This document shows positions 14,101 through 26,200 of a stretch of 64,000 nt of DNA, one piece after another. Location of the stretch: assembly GCA_963978905.1 (NCBI GenBank), contig OZ022258.1:29826716-29890715 (forward strand). Reading direction: 5' to 3'. The position numbers were made by a program, and so were the translations under genes. The stretch's first letter is position 1. Every line of letters begins with the position of its first letter. Source of the stretch: Trichostrongylus colubriformis (taxonomy: Eukaryota; Nematoda; Chromadorea; Rhabditida; Trichostrongylidae). The notes beneath the pieces were generated by a model that was given only the letters and a program-made list of their open reading frames with translations, searched no databases and was not told the origin of the DNA.

Positions 14101-17100
14101 CTGAACTCAGGAACACACATACACAGATGGTGGTGAACTGACCATGCAAACCATTGTGGATTTTAGGAAATTAATCTTTGTATCTTTGTGTTTGAAGCGC
14201 AGCCATATATCTCGTAGAATGCATCCTTTTTGAGTCAACATGGAAATTTCCATAAAAGTTTAGGGACGACTTCTGGTATCTGATGTGGCAAAGTGAGTCG
14301 TCGGTTGCTGAATTAGTATCATCACAATCCCCGGACCATCAAAACCGTCCGCTTTCGAGCTGCACATGGCACCGACGAAGACATGACATACTATTTATGT
14401 ACATACGCAGAGCAGCTGTCAGCTTTGACTTCGAAAAATTGCCTCTGAATCGTTAGAAATTTATTGTTCATCCATCTCACCATATCTGTCTATGTAAACC
14501 ATCTAATTCATCTCCCACGATTTAGAATTGCAATGGTGCGGTACAGATGAGGGCCAGCACATTGAGATTGCCGCAAAGTGGTAACGAGCCACACTATGAA
14601 AATTTCATTAGACAATGACCACCCAAACCCAGAATCCGGGAGCTATTGAAGGGGTGACCCCGGAAAACTAAAGCGGTAACGAAGTCTGCAGACGTCGCGC
14701 AATTAGTGCCGCACCTGATGGTGCAAACGACGTTCGACATACGGCCATGACGACACTTATCAGAGCGTAACGTTCGAACAAAGGATCTCAGAGGGGCCCG
14801 TGCAGATTCTGAAGCTTCACGGCTCTTAATAAGTTGTAGGTGAAAACGAAGATAGATCACGTTAAAAGGTGCACGCAGAAATTTCTGTCCTGCGTAGAAG
14901 TATAGAAGTTTTGAAATTTTGATACTGAACGATACGACATCAGATTCATTGCAACTCAAAATGATAACTGAATAAACTGAAATTAATAAGCAGTGTTCTA
15001 ATTGATGAAACACTACCTGCTCAATCATAATACTTGCATGGATCATTTGCTTTCATTATTCCCTTCGTAAACTCGCCTGCTCAATCAGTCACGAAAACAT
15101 TCTAAGGTTAGGTGCATGGCACGTCTACCAATCTTACTGTCATCGCAACCCCCAAAGACACTGGTCGGATTTGGCTGCCTCATGCTCATTTACGTCAATT
15201 TTTCATGGCCACGGCAATGTTCATGGATTTTGAGAGTCCCTTTACTCTATTAACTTGCACGTTCGAGATAAGAATTAGCCAACGAATCCTTCAGGAAGAA
15301 GTCACACCCTCTTCGGAAAAGCATCGTACTCGATGAAGCGAGACTGTGTGGAGAAAGAAGAAACGGATGTGGTGGTGAACCAGCGTCATGTTTTCCGAAA
15401 GTTCGCAGAAATTATGGAAAATGGGCCTTTGCGTTCGTTACCCTCTTTCGAGGAAAAAGGGCTGCACAGTAGCCATCATCTAAGGAATGCACTGCCATTC
15501 CCTCACGATGAGGGCACACAGACCCGGCCGATTCCTTCGGCAAGGTTTTTCGTGCATGTAACCCGACGCATTCAGGAGCCACGGTGCGACGTGGGTCAGA
15601 GAACCCGAAATGAGGTACTTTTTTAAGGAAATAAGGAAAGGTAGGTAATTTTTTCCCAAATCATAAGTCAGAAGCTGTGCCGAGCTGCGATCATGTACTG
15701 CTAACACGGAAATATTCACCTCGCAATGGCTCACGACGATACTCCTCTTATCGGGACTGGAGGTTCAGCAGTGAATCACCATTGAGAAAGAGGCGGATGC
15801 CACCTTCAAGATACTTGTGGTTATGGGGTCTTCACTGTAGTAGATTCTGAATCTTTATAAGGTTTTACCAACATCTGCGGCTCCAAAGCGTTCCGTCTTG
15901 CCTAATACTTCCTTGTTCGCATAAGCACTACCCATCCCAGCACTCCCTGGAGAAGTCTTTGTTGGAAGGGAAAATTTCAGAAACAGAATTCCTCGAACAC
16001 GCGGGTTCGGGCTTGTTAAGCGGGTCTATTATTTCGAAAATAATTGTTGAATAACGAGAGGCACAGGCACACGAAACTTGGAAACCGGCTATGCTGCAAT
16101 TTCAACCAAATTTAGCGACAAGACATTTTAGCGATAGCTAATGTGAAACACATGAAAAAAGGATTAACTTCCAGAATGAACCAAAGATTGAAAAAGAGTA
16201 AGGAAATAATTCTTACTCGACCATTTACCTGATGGACAGAACGCCGAGCACCTATCGATGGTGTTCCGGCGGGCGGGATGCGTAACACAGTTGGGCGGGG
16301 CTTCCAACCCAATCAGCCGGCTAGCCCCACCGCATAACCGGGAATGTATTCTGGTCGAGTCAATAGAAATACCAGAGAAAAGCCACAGCATGCTTTCGAC
16401 CCGAATTCGATTAGAAAGCATCGGTCGTTGTCGTCGGGATAATCTTATTACAATGACTCTATCCCGCCAGTCTGCTGGTAACATTCCACCAAATGAGCTG
16501 CCGTAGGACTAAAGGAGGTTAGCGTGTAATTAGGAGTGCATTCCGGCTATTGGCCACAAGAGTAGTTGAGTCTCAACTCTCTTCGCACAAGGCAGAACAT
16601 CAGAGAGGCTCCGAAAGGGATTGAGCAAGCAGGATTTAGATGGCACAGCGCATGAATGTAAGATAACAGGACTTCGGAGCAGATTTGTCCCATGCAAGAT
16701 AAGTAGCACTGTGGTCCGAGGCGTCACTCTTTCTCCATCTCTCCTGGTTGTATTCCCGTCCGTTTCAGCGCCTTCTTTGAATTTTGATCAGGGAGGTGAC
16801 CGATGTGATTCAATTCAACGACTTTTCGAGTCAAGGTATAAACATTTATCAAGAAGTAAGCGAGCAATCAGCCAGTAGCAGTGATAAATCTATCAAAACA
16901 TGAAATATAAAAAATGCCAACAAAACTGCGATAATAAGGCAACAACCGAGAGTTAGTTCACAGAAGTGAGTCATGTGACAATGATAATCTCTTAAAACTC
17001 AACCGATCACAGGATAAACATCTGCAAAATTGCCAGATTACCAATTTCCTGAAGTTAAGAAAACAGTCCTTGAATATAACTGATTAACCCTCCTCTAAAA

Positions 17101-17123
17101 TCGCTATTTTAATGCTATTTTCT
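8191..17123. other. unassigned intergenic DNA downstream of DHTKD1-like gene
   Basis: About 9 kb with no supported exon. The longest open frames (10878-11231 and 14594-15046, both minus) have no recognisable domain. No clear terminal-inverted-repeat element was seen. The last few hundred bases should include the 3' UTR of the DHTKD1-like gene, but no clear AATAAA signal was fixed. Confidence 0.5.
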
Positions 17124-17228
17124 CTAGATCTCAAAGGTCTTTCTTAAAACCTCCGCAGCTTCTTTGGTATGGTGTTCACCAATAGCCGTGGCCGTCCATG
17201 CCAGTTCCGGTCGACCAGCAAACACAGG
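17124..17228 (-). CDS. DHTKD1: DHTKD1-like exon 23, terminal
   Basis: Encodes [20 protein letters not shown] then [14 protein letters not shown] and a TAG stop. It matches the family's GRP-LA-PA-GIG-H--E---L---F ending and closes the reading frame at the family's normal C-terminus. Confidence 0.92.
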   Translation of the reverse strand, partial: PVFAGRPELAWTATAIGEHHTKEAAEVLRKTFEI

Positions 17229-20200
17229 CTGAATAAAAACTGTTCAGTTTTGAATGCTAACATTACGTCAAGCAAAAGTTGAAGAAACACTAGCCACTTA
17301 AAATGACCGAAAGTGCCTGAATTAGGAGACCAAGCGCATGACTTTTACAGTTGTAAAATCTCAGTTCCTTTGACGCGATTAACACTGCGACTCACTCACC
17401 CATCGATTTATTGCTGTCTATAAAACATGAACACGTGCCCTCAGCAATTGAACAGCAAAACAATTCCGCGAACAGTGAAAAAACTTGATCAAAGCGAAGC
17501 GTCGCAAAAATTTCGCACAAAACCTCTAGTACCTCTGCACTTCACAATAGCGATAAACTGAAAATACAGCCCGCCTCTTCAGGGCAAAAACCGGTCGAGG
17601 AACTGCGACAGATTTCGAATGAACTCTGTGTCGCAATGGAATATCAACATGTCCCATAACAAATTGATATTGAAATTGCTGTCATGGCTTTAAAAATGGT
17701 CCTCTTTTCAATCTTCCAGAACATTCTCTTGAAACCACTCTGAACGGACTCGTAGGCTACAAACTCGCGCGTAAATCTGCAATCCCCTTGCTGTACCAGC
17801 ATAGTACTCATGTGTGAGAAAGAGTCAAACAATTGTGAGTCGTAAGGGAGTGTTGATAACTGTGAACAAACTGCGGAACAAGCTTTCATCATCTCCAAAG
17901 AAAATGGTGAATTTGCAGCATTCCTTCACGCGAAATAATTATCATGACGAACCCTTTGTGCCTTCATAGTTTCGAAGAGAACTTCCTGAACAATTTGCGT
18001 ACTAACAAATGTTTCACACATGCTCCACAGTATTGACCTACTCATGTGTACGTAGAATGGAGATCAACAGGACCTTCAGCTTTGTGAAAAAATCCAGATG
18101 AGGTTAAAAGAAGGTAGACGGTGATATTACGAAGTCAGGGCTCGAGACACATACCCGATTGTTCTATAGAAGACCACTACCGCCTAACATTCTTTCTCCA
18201 TCTCTTTCCATGTTAACCCGCGCTTAGAAAAAAATTATAGATGAAGTTCGCATACAAAGGACCATATTGCATTAATCTCTCCTCGAACTACTATAAAGGC
18301 CACAATCGTGAATTCGAAACCAACGACAGAACTTCACTGACCAACAAAACGGCGACGAAACTGTTGTTAGTTTCAACATTTTTTCAATATATTTCCACCT
18401 ATTTATTTCTATTAGAATGAAAATTGAACTGTTTCCAACGCTCCAAGCTTTTCCAGCTTGAACAAGCAAGAGTAAGTACGTTAAAATTTGGATTTGACAA
18501 ACAACTTCCAAGATCTGGTTTTAATAAATGTAAGAGCACAACTGACTCACCGAGATCCCCAAAGCATTCTCGAAGCGAGGGCGAACGAAAGACCATGCGC
18601 CTGCGTTCCGCGGTTCTTCTTGAGACCACACGAACTCTGAAGTTCGTCCAGATATATTGATGGATATTCTGCTCTTTATGAGGAATGAAACTCATAATTG
18701 GCTTAATAAAGTGCTTTACGGAACGAGTGCACTGTTAAAATCAGCGCTTCCATCTTTTCAAGCAAGTTTGACGTCAATAAATCGGCAGCATAAAAGTTTG
18801 CCCTGCTTGGACCAAATCTAGGCCTTACATGGAGAAAACGATGGGATGTCTCTAGCTACGAACAATGTTGCCTACCTTGCTTTGACCCTACCTAGGATCA
18901 GATCCTTCGACCTAAAGTGATGAGTGTATTAGCTCTTGTGTTCTTTCGTACGTTCGCCAAAATAACTGAGTGCATAGGAGCTGCAGGCTCCGCAAATGTC
19001 GCAGGCATGCCATCCCTCGGGGGCGTTCTCCTTTATCAGTGCCTATACTGCGTTCAGTATAGAAGAAAACGTAGTTCGTTGGGAAACTTCAATAAATTCA
19101 ATAGAGGATCAAAGGTACTCGTTGGCGAGCGAAAGGATGGGAAAAAAGCTGCTTTTCTGGCTTACAATGGTCGCGTTCTTTTTCTTTTGCGAGGCTCTCT
19201 TTAGACTTTCATGGAATTTAAAAGCAAGCAAGTAGTTTGGTAAGTATAAAGTTTTTGAGATCCAGGCATACAAAGAAATGTCTCGTCTTAGGTGGAAATG
19301 ATAACAGGAGCCGTGAAGTGGCGCAATGCATACTACGAGGACCAGTTAAAGGCAGTGATAGGGATGATTCGGGCCGAACGTGAAAAGATTACTGGATGGG
19401 AGAGCCGCGGTGCTCAGTAATTCGAATGTGAAAAAACGGAATGTAACGATCAAACACCTAAAAAATTAACCCGTTTCTCACTCTTGGTTCTCAAAAGGGG
19501 CGGGCAGGGCTCAATAAAAAGGACGGACTGGGACGAAAATGTCGGAAACCGTGGAGAAAAACACTTTTTCCATAGCTCAGAGGCGCTCCTTTCACCTGGA
19601 ATTTGGCCAAATATGGTCTTCCCTGGTCCGTAGCTTTCATTTGTGTGACTTACATTGAGAGTTCTCATTACCCTTATTACCGCTATCACTGCCTTGGAAC
19701 TGTGTTATTCAGCTACTGAATCACTCAACGGAATATACTTGAGTACATGCCTGTAAAAAGAAGACGAACGATCCCGTGGTAGTAATAAAAATTACAAGAC
19801 TTTCCTCAGATGACACTACTGATCTCAGTTACTTTCAACCGAGCCTGTGGTTCTAGCTCTCACTTGGAAGTGCTACAGGGAATTGCGATTAATTTGATAG
19901 AAAACCCCTAATTTCAGCGTTTTCTCACAGCATATCAGTGTTTACTGACGCAAAGCGGACGACTTTTCCAACTCGTAGCACCCGTTGTCGTATCACTTGG
20001 CAGCACGTATAGCTGCTGATAAAAGGAGAACACCTCACGCAACACATCGTTGTATGCGTAACCTCTTGCCGGTCGTTGGTTGTCGGTGGCTTTGAACGGC
20101 ATAATTACCGCCGTTTGATAACACCTTTCTCAAACAAATAGCTCAAACGTACGCTACGATGGCCAGATTAACAAGATTGCCAGAATGGTCATCGAAGGGG

Positions 20201-23200
20201 GCAAAAAAGCTGACAAGAACAGATATGAGTGGTTCATTGAAGCCTCTAAGCTTATGAACGCAATCAGGCTCTCTACATACTTATGAGTTGACCACAGATC
20301 GTATGGAATGCTTGGGTGAGAGGGTTAAGCCACGGGCAAAAATACAGGGTGGGGCAAAATTACGGAAACTGAATTGATGTCACCCAAAAACTTTATTTTA
20401 GTATGAATAAAAAATCAATCACTACCGAATTATTCCCCAGAGAAAACTGAACAAAAAGCACTATATTTTTTCGAGACAATTTCCATCTACTTCGACACAG
20501 GCTCGAACACGCTTCGGAAACGCGTTGACCGTGGCGTGGAGGTAGTCTTCATCCAACCTACCCCATGCTTTCTCCAATTCTGCCTCCAGGGAGTTGAGGT
20601 CGCGATGGTGTTTGAGCATGCCTTAGACTCGAGGACGCTCCATAAAGAGAAATCGTGTGGGTTGAGGTCCGGTGAACTGGGATGCCATCCATCAAAGGTG
20701 ATGATCTGGAAAATTCCCTTTGCAACTCTACTGGACAATCCTGGCCTTGTGAGCAGGGGCACCGTCCTGTTGATAGCATCATTCCTTATTTCCAAAGTGC
20801 TTCTGGGGCTACGGTAAGAGTTCGATCTTGAAAATGTCCAAATAGTTGTTCGCGTTGACTCTGACTCCCTGTGGAACGAAGACCAGCGGTGAACGGAGAC
20901 CACGCAGACGATCGCGCACCTTCTCGCTGTTCGCCTTGACCGTGACAGAAGTCAGTCGCTCACGTCCTGGTAGGTCGGAGAGGTTTTCTGATTCCGTAGA
21001 CCTTCCTTGTTTTCGGCACGAGACTTCTTGGTACCGTTAGACGACGGAAGATGTCAACCGCACGGGATCCTTGACGGTGCATGTCGATGATGGAAGAACG
21101 TTGAGGGGATGGCGTCGTTAAGTTGGATCAAAGAAAAATTTTTTTGCGCTGGTTTGTAGAGAAGGTTGCACTGAATCGAGTAAAAACAAGCAAGAGCCTT
21201 TCAACTGCGAAAAGCGCCCCCGGGGTCAAAAATACCGCGCCCGCGCTTAGTTTCCGTAATTTTGCCCCACCCTGTAGAGAGACTGTGGAGAGAGCTAGCC
21301 CAACCCCACTGCCTGAGCACGGCAGCACCTTGGAAACTAGTGTTTGTCTCACCCTAAAGTCTGATAGATAAGTCCGCCCGCACGCGGTGTCGCGCGCGGT
21401 AGCGGCGAACGCAGGCGCAGTCTTCAAAGAACACAGAATCGCGATGCACCCTTCATAGAAAAAAGGACAGAATTGTAGAAACTGTTCATTCAACTTCTTC
21501 TCTAATATCTAAAAAATACCACGTATCAAAATCTTTGTTTAACCCGTGTAACAATGATCATCCATCTTAAGTTTTCTACGCAATCTCCATTTCATCGTAA
21601 CAAACACACACTTTGAAATTCTCCATCTCATCTAACTATGAACCTTGGTTCAAGCCTTCACAAGAAGCTGTTGACAATAGTCTCCTCAGAAATTGAATAG
21701 AAACTGTCGCAAACTAAAGTAGCTACTTCTCCGCATTCAATCCTTTTCCTGATGCCGCTTTTGGTTTGGTATATCTGGCTTTTGTTGGGTCATAACAGGA
21801 ATAAGGAAATGTTTTTATTCAACCGCTATTCCATCGCCAAAACCATCGTTGCACTGAAACCCTCGTTGAACAATGATTCTTCACTCATTCGTTCACCGTC
21901 CTCTTCCAACTGTGAAGTTTCCGTGTTCACCTTTCGTACAAACCCAACTTTATTTGCTACTCGCTTTTATATTAACAAATATAATATACAATACAATATA
22001 GACTCGTTATTAATACAATCCATAAATCATAGCCTCCTCAATTTCCTTCATCACTTGTTGGTTCTTTGAAGACTGCGGTCGCCTGTGCCGCGCGCGACAC
22101 CGCGTACGGGCGGACTTATCTATCAGACTTTAGGGTAACTACATCTGTTAATAAAGGCTTGCCTTAGCAAGTGTGCCTTAGGCCTTCCTCATTAATTTCA
22201 CAAAACCAATAAATGAAGACGACGATCCCAACTCAAACTAAATCTCAGTTGATTAGTCAGTCACACTGTTGATAGACCCATGTAGCCTATCTCTGAACTC
22301 TACACCCGAATAAATTCCTGTCAGTTAGGCTGGCATCACCTTCCCGCTTTGATCAAATGGAGTCCGGTTTGCTCATCACTATGCAGTTTCCTACCAGCAC
22401 GAAACTCATTTGCATAATTGACACAAAACCCGCTGATTACTCAGTCTGAGGAGAATCGGGTCCATCGGCAAATAGAATCACATCACATTCATGGCCCTCG
22501 AATTTATGACTTTTTGTCGCCCATACAAGTTGCAGATAATTGTCTCATTTGACTGCACGAATTAGAAGGGGTTGAATCAATGTAGAACCTGAACTGTTCC
22601 TCCCAGTATCCAATGGTGAACATCACTTGAGCGCCTCATAAAACCTGATAAACCACACTCTATAAATCGACAAAGCTCCGGTTCAGTATTATTGTGCTCA
22701 ACGTAAGCGACATCCTAAAGAAAACCATGTAGACGCCCTCTAACGCATACTTGATTCCCACGTGAGCTACTAGTCAAGGATTTTTGAGACCGCAATCAAA
22801 AGAAAATATGTATATAAACAATCGGAATTCTTACAGCTCGGACACTCGGACCAAACCATTAACGGCTCTCTCCAGAAGAAGTGATCATGATCAAGTTCAC
22901 TTTACGATTTACATTCATGTATCCCAGGAAGGCTCATGTCAACAAAGCTTAAACGCACGACAAACCATTCTCTCAAGAAAGCGGTTATTCTCTTAAAACA
23001 TCAATCGAAAAGAACCGATACAGCTACAAACACGAGTGTTTTCAAGGCTTCAGAAATATGAATCCTTGCTCCTAACATAACGGCAAAGGAAGATCTAGAA
23101 ATTTTCCTTCAATTTCTATGCGTACAGTACCCATGCTTCTGTCCGTCATCACTATCGGCTCCTCGCTTTTCAAGGCCGCTCAGGTGTCGTCGGCGATGCT

Positions 23201-26200
23201 GGTTCGCGTTTTTTATGATCACCGTTTTCGAAGCAGTTAGGGTCCTTTCATTACCTCGTAAAACGGCATCAGCACCTGCGCACCTTACAATAGATATTCG
23301 AGCGACCGTAACCTCTCGAGGGCTGCGCGGTGACGCACCCTCTGAGCCGACGAATAGGTCGTGGAAAGGCAGAGACGCACACCTGCAGAGCGAATAAGGC
23401 GACTGCGCTCACTCGACTGCTATTCTCAAGTGATCTCAAGCACCGAAAGCCAGCTGTCTTGTCGGAGCCATGACAGTGCTTGTTGATACTATCTAAGCAC
23501 CTAAGCTAGGTCACTAATTGGTCAACAAAAGCTCACCAAAGACAGCACATTTTAAAGGATCAATATAATACGTTTGCAAAAGAGAATGAGCGACCGCAGT
23601 CAGCATCAGAAAAAGGGATCCTCATGGAGCCTCTTTCATGATGTGAAATAATTGAGGAAAAGGCCACAGAGAAAGAACTTCAAATATAGAAATTTTAGAC
23701 TTCTATAGTAGGTAGAGAACCAGCTGTGTACCGAACCAGCACTAGGTAATGATGATAGTGCCGCCACCCTTGTTTACATGTGATTTTTTATAATTTCCAC
23801 TTCCGATATGCTTGCCTGTAAGATCCGCTATGTATAAAACGCCTCGCCTGTCTGCCCACTCGTCTCACGAAATTGGGCATAACATGAAAAACAATTTGTG
23901 GAGGTAGGGACAAGTTTGGGATGGGTGGGGCATGGTGTAAAGAGCACACAGGGCATGGGACAAGAAACAAAGAGCACTACGCACGCAGTAGTGTGCACTA
24001 GTCCAACTGGTAAAAAATAATATAACAATCACCATTATATGTATTCGGTTACCATAATGACTATTAATTGTCTCATATCAGTTGTTATAATATTTGCCGA
24101 AAATTAAAAGAAAAAGCTTCAAAAGGACGTAGTGAATTACTCAGAAGAGCTCAACGCGTCAGCAACATCGCCAAAAACCTACTCGTTGCCTTAGGATACC
24201 GTTGGAGTGCTTCTCGCAGATCCTGCACAGGGAAGGGGCACAGGCTTTCGAGACGAATTATCGCCACCGTATCCTTGAGACCACGTTCGTCACGTTCTTT
24301 CTCAACAGCGATCCAATGCTTGCCAGAGGTCAGGACTATCTGAAGAGAAATGGAAAGCATAAAAGTTCACGAATGAACTGGGACATTCATCGAGCAAGCC
24401 TAACATCTTAAAGGCACACCTCGCGAAAAATTATGGGAGCTATCGCGCGTGTTACAGGATGTAGAGGCCCTGGTTTAGCCACCAGTGAAGAAAAATGAAT
24501 CAAAACCCCTCACAACCACCAAAAATAAAGCTCTCTGCCATCGGTCCCTGTACGAGTATGGGAGATTAGAAAAGAGTTTTTGCGCAATGATATCGCGCAA
24601 AATGCTACGATATCACCTGTTCTCCCTGTTGAAGCTACCTTCGCTATTGATATCGCTGACTTTCCCTCTTGTCTGAGCCAGGTGTGATTCGGCTCGATGG
24701 GCTCAACTCGGCTCAGGTCGACCAGGCCGTGTGCGGCAGGGGTGAGCAGTGGCGCCGCAAAAAGGGTGCCATCTTCACAAACATTCAAGGGTAGACCTGC
24801 CCTCAAAAGGTAAGGACCACTTTGATTATCGCGTGGTGTGCCTTTAAGGAGTCCCTGCGAATCACGATCCCATTTAGGATAGCTCTATCTCATTCTGCGG
24901 AAAACCACACACGAAGTTCAGTTGTGTGGTAGAGAATCAAGCTTAGTGCTACTCACCTTGGTAACCTTTTCTGGTTTACAAGTGCTATCGTCGATCACAT
25001 TTTTAAAGTGCGTTCCAGGTGCGAACTCGGACAAAGACGAAGCGGCCTGAATGATGCCACGATGGATGAAGTCAATCAATACGATTAATAGCAAGGAGAT
25101 CTACCCCTAGTGATATTAGTGAAGACAGTCAGTCACGTCATGTCACCTCACCCGACCTTAACACTACTCACTGTTATCTCTTCATTTATCAGATATGTAT
25201 GTCTCTGCAGTACCTTGTAGCGACTGTATTAACCTACTAAACAACTGTTAGTTTTTGATAACTGCTGATTTTCGCCGCAGCCTGCGATGTGAAAGTTGTT
25301 ACAAGTATACTGAGTAATGGGCAAAAACTTCGGTCTCGGACGGGACCCGAACCCGCACTCCCTGCTTTTCGGGCATACAGTAGCGCTCAAAAGTCTTCGG
25401 CCAAAACTCTTTTGTCATAACTTTTTTTCTACGTGACCAAATTTGACAAAATTTCAATATGTGATGCCTGAACTATTGCCAACATTTCCTTCTACTTGAG
25501 TGCCGCTTGACACTTTTCATGGTTTTTACAAGAATTTACTACAAGACCACCCAAAAAAAGTAAAGGGTTTGGTCAAGGGGAACGGCTTTCTTTACAGAAA
25601 CAAAAGAGCAGGCCTCAGAGAACATTAATATATTGTAGAAAGACCACAACTTTCGATGACAGCGGCACAGCGGGACGGCATAGTGATGGCACTCCAAAAA
25701 CAAAAAATTTTATATAACCGCGTAACCTACACCGTTGAGCGCCAAAATAGTATATTAAGTATGCAGTGTATCCAAGTACAACATACTAAAATTTCTCTTA
25801 GATCGGTGCAGTTGCAAAAAAGTTACAAGCGAAAAACCCCAAGTGAAAGACCACTTCACCGAAGACTTTTGAGCGCTACTGTAAGTGCTGATCCATTACA
25901 CCACCGATAACCCTTTCACGTTCACACAGCTTCTAAATGGCATATTGACCGTAGATTATCAGCACTCAAACGCATAACGCGCTGAGCAGGTTGGCTAATA
26001 TCGGCATCGAACCATGAAGCTGAAATTTTTAGTGAAAACTGATCTTGATATCTAATTAAGCTGAGTTGAGGTGGAAGGGGTCTCGGTAGTGAAATGGATT
26101 AGCACATATACCCGGAAAGCATGGAGTGCGGGTTCGAGTCCCGTCCGAGACCGAAGCTTCTGCCCGTAACTCAGTATACTTTTAATAATATTTAATATCT

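Larger units (their letters stand above)
25250..26190. mobile_element. tRNA-like SINE pair, copy 2, split by a MITE
   Basis: Same palindromic element as at 5180-5606. The minus-strand tRNA-like body (25332-25377 plus 25882-25912) is interrupted by a 504-bp Tc1-type MITE with a duplicated TA. The plus-strand body at 26079-26152 is intact. The spacer is inverted relative to copy 1, as expected if the whole palindrome inserted in the other direction. Confidence 0.85.

Noticed and set aside
14594..15046. 150-codon minus-strand open frame, the longest in the window
   Set aside because: No recognisable domain, low-complexity composition shift midway and no splice or promoter context; length alone is not enough.
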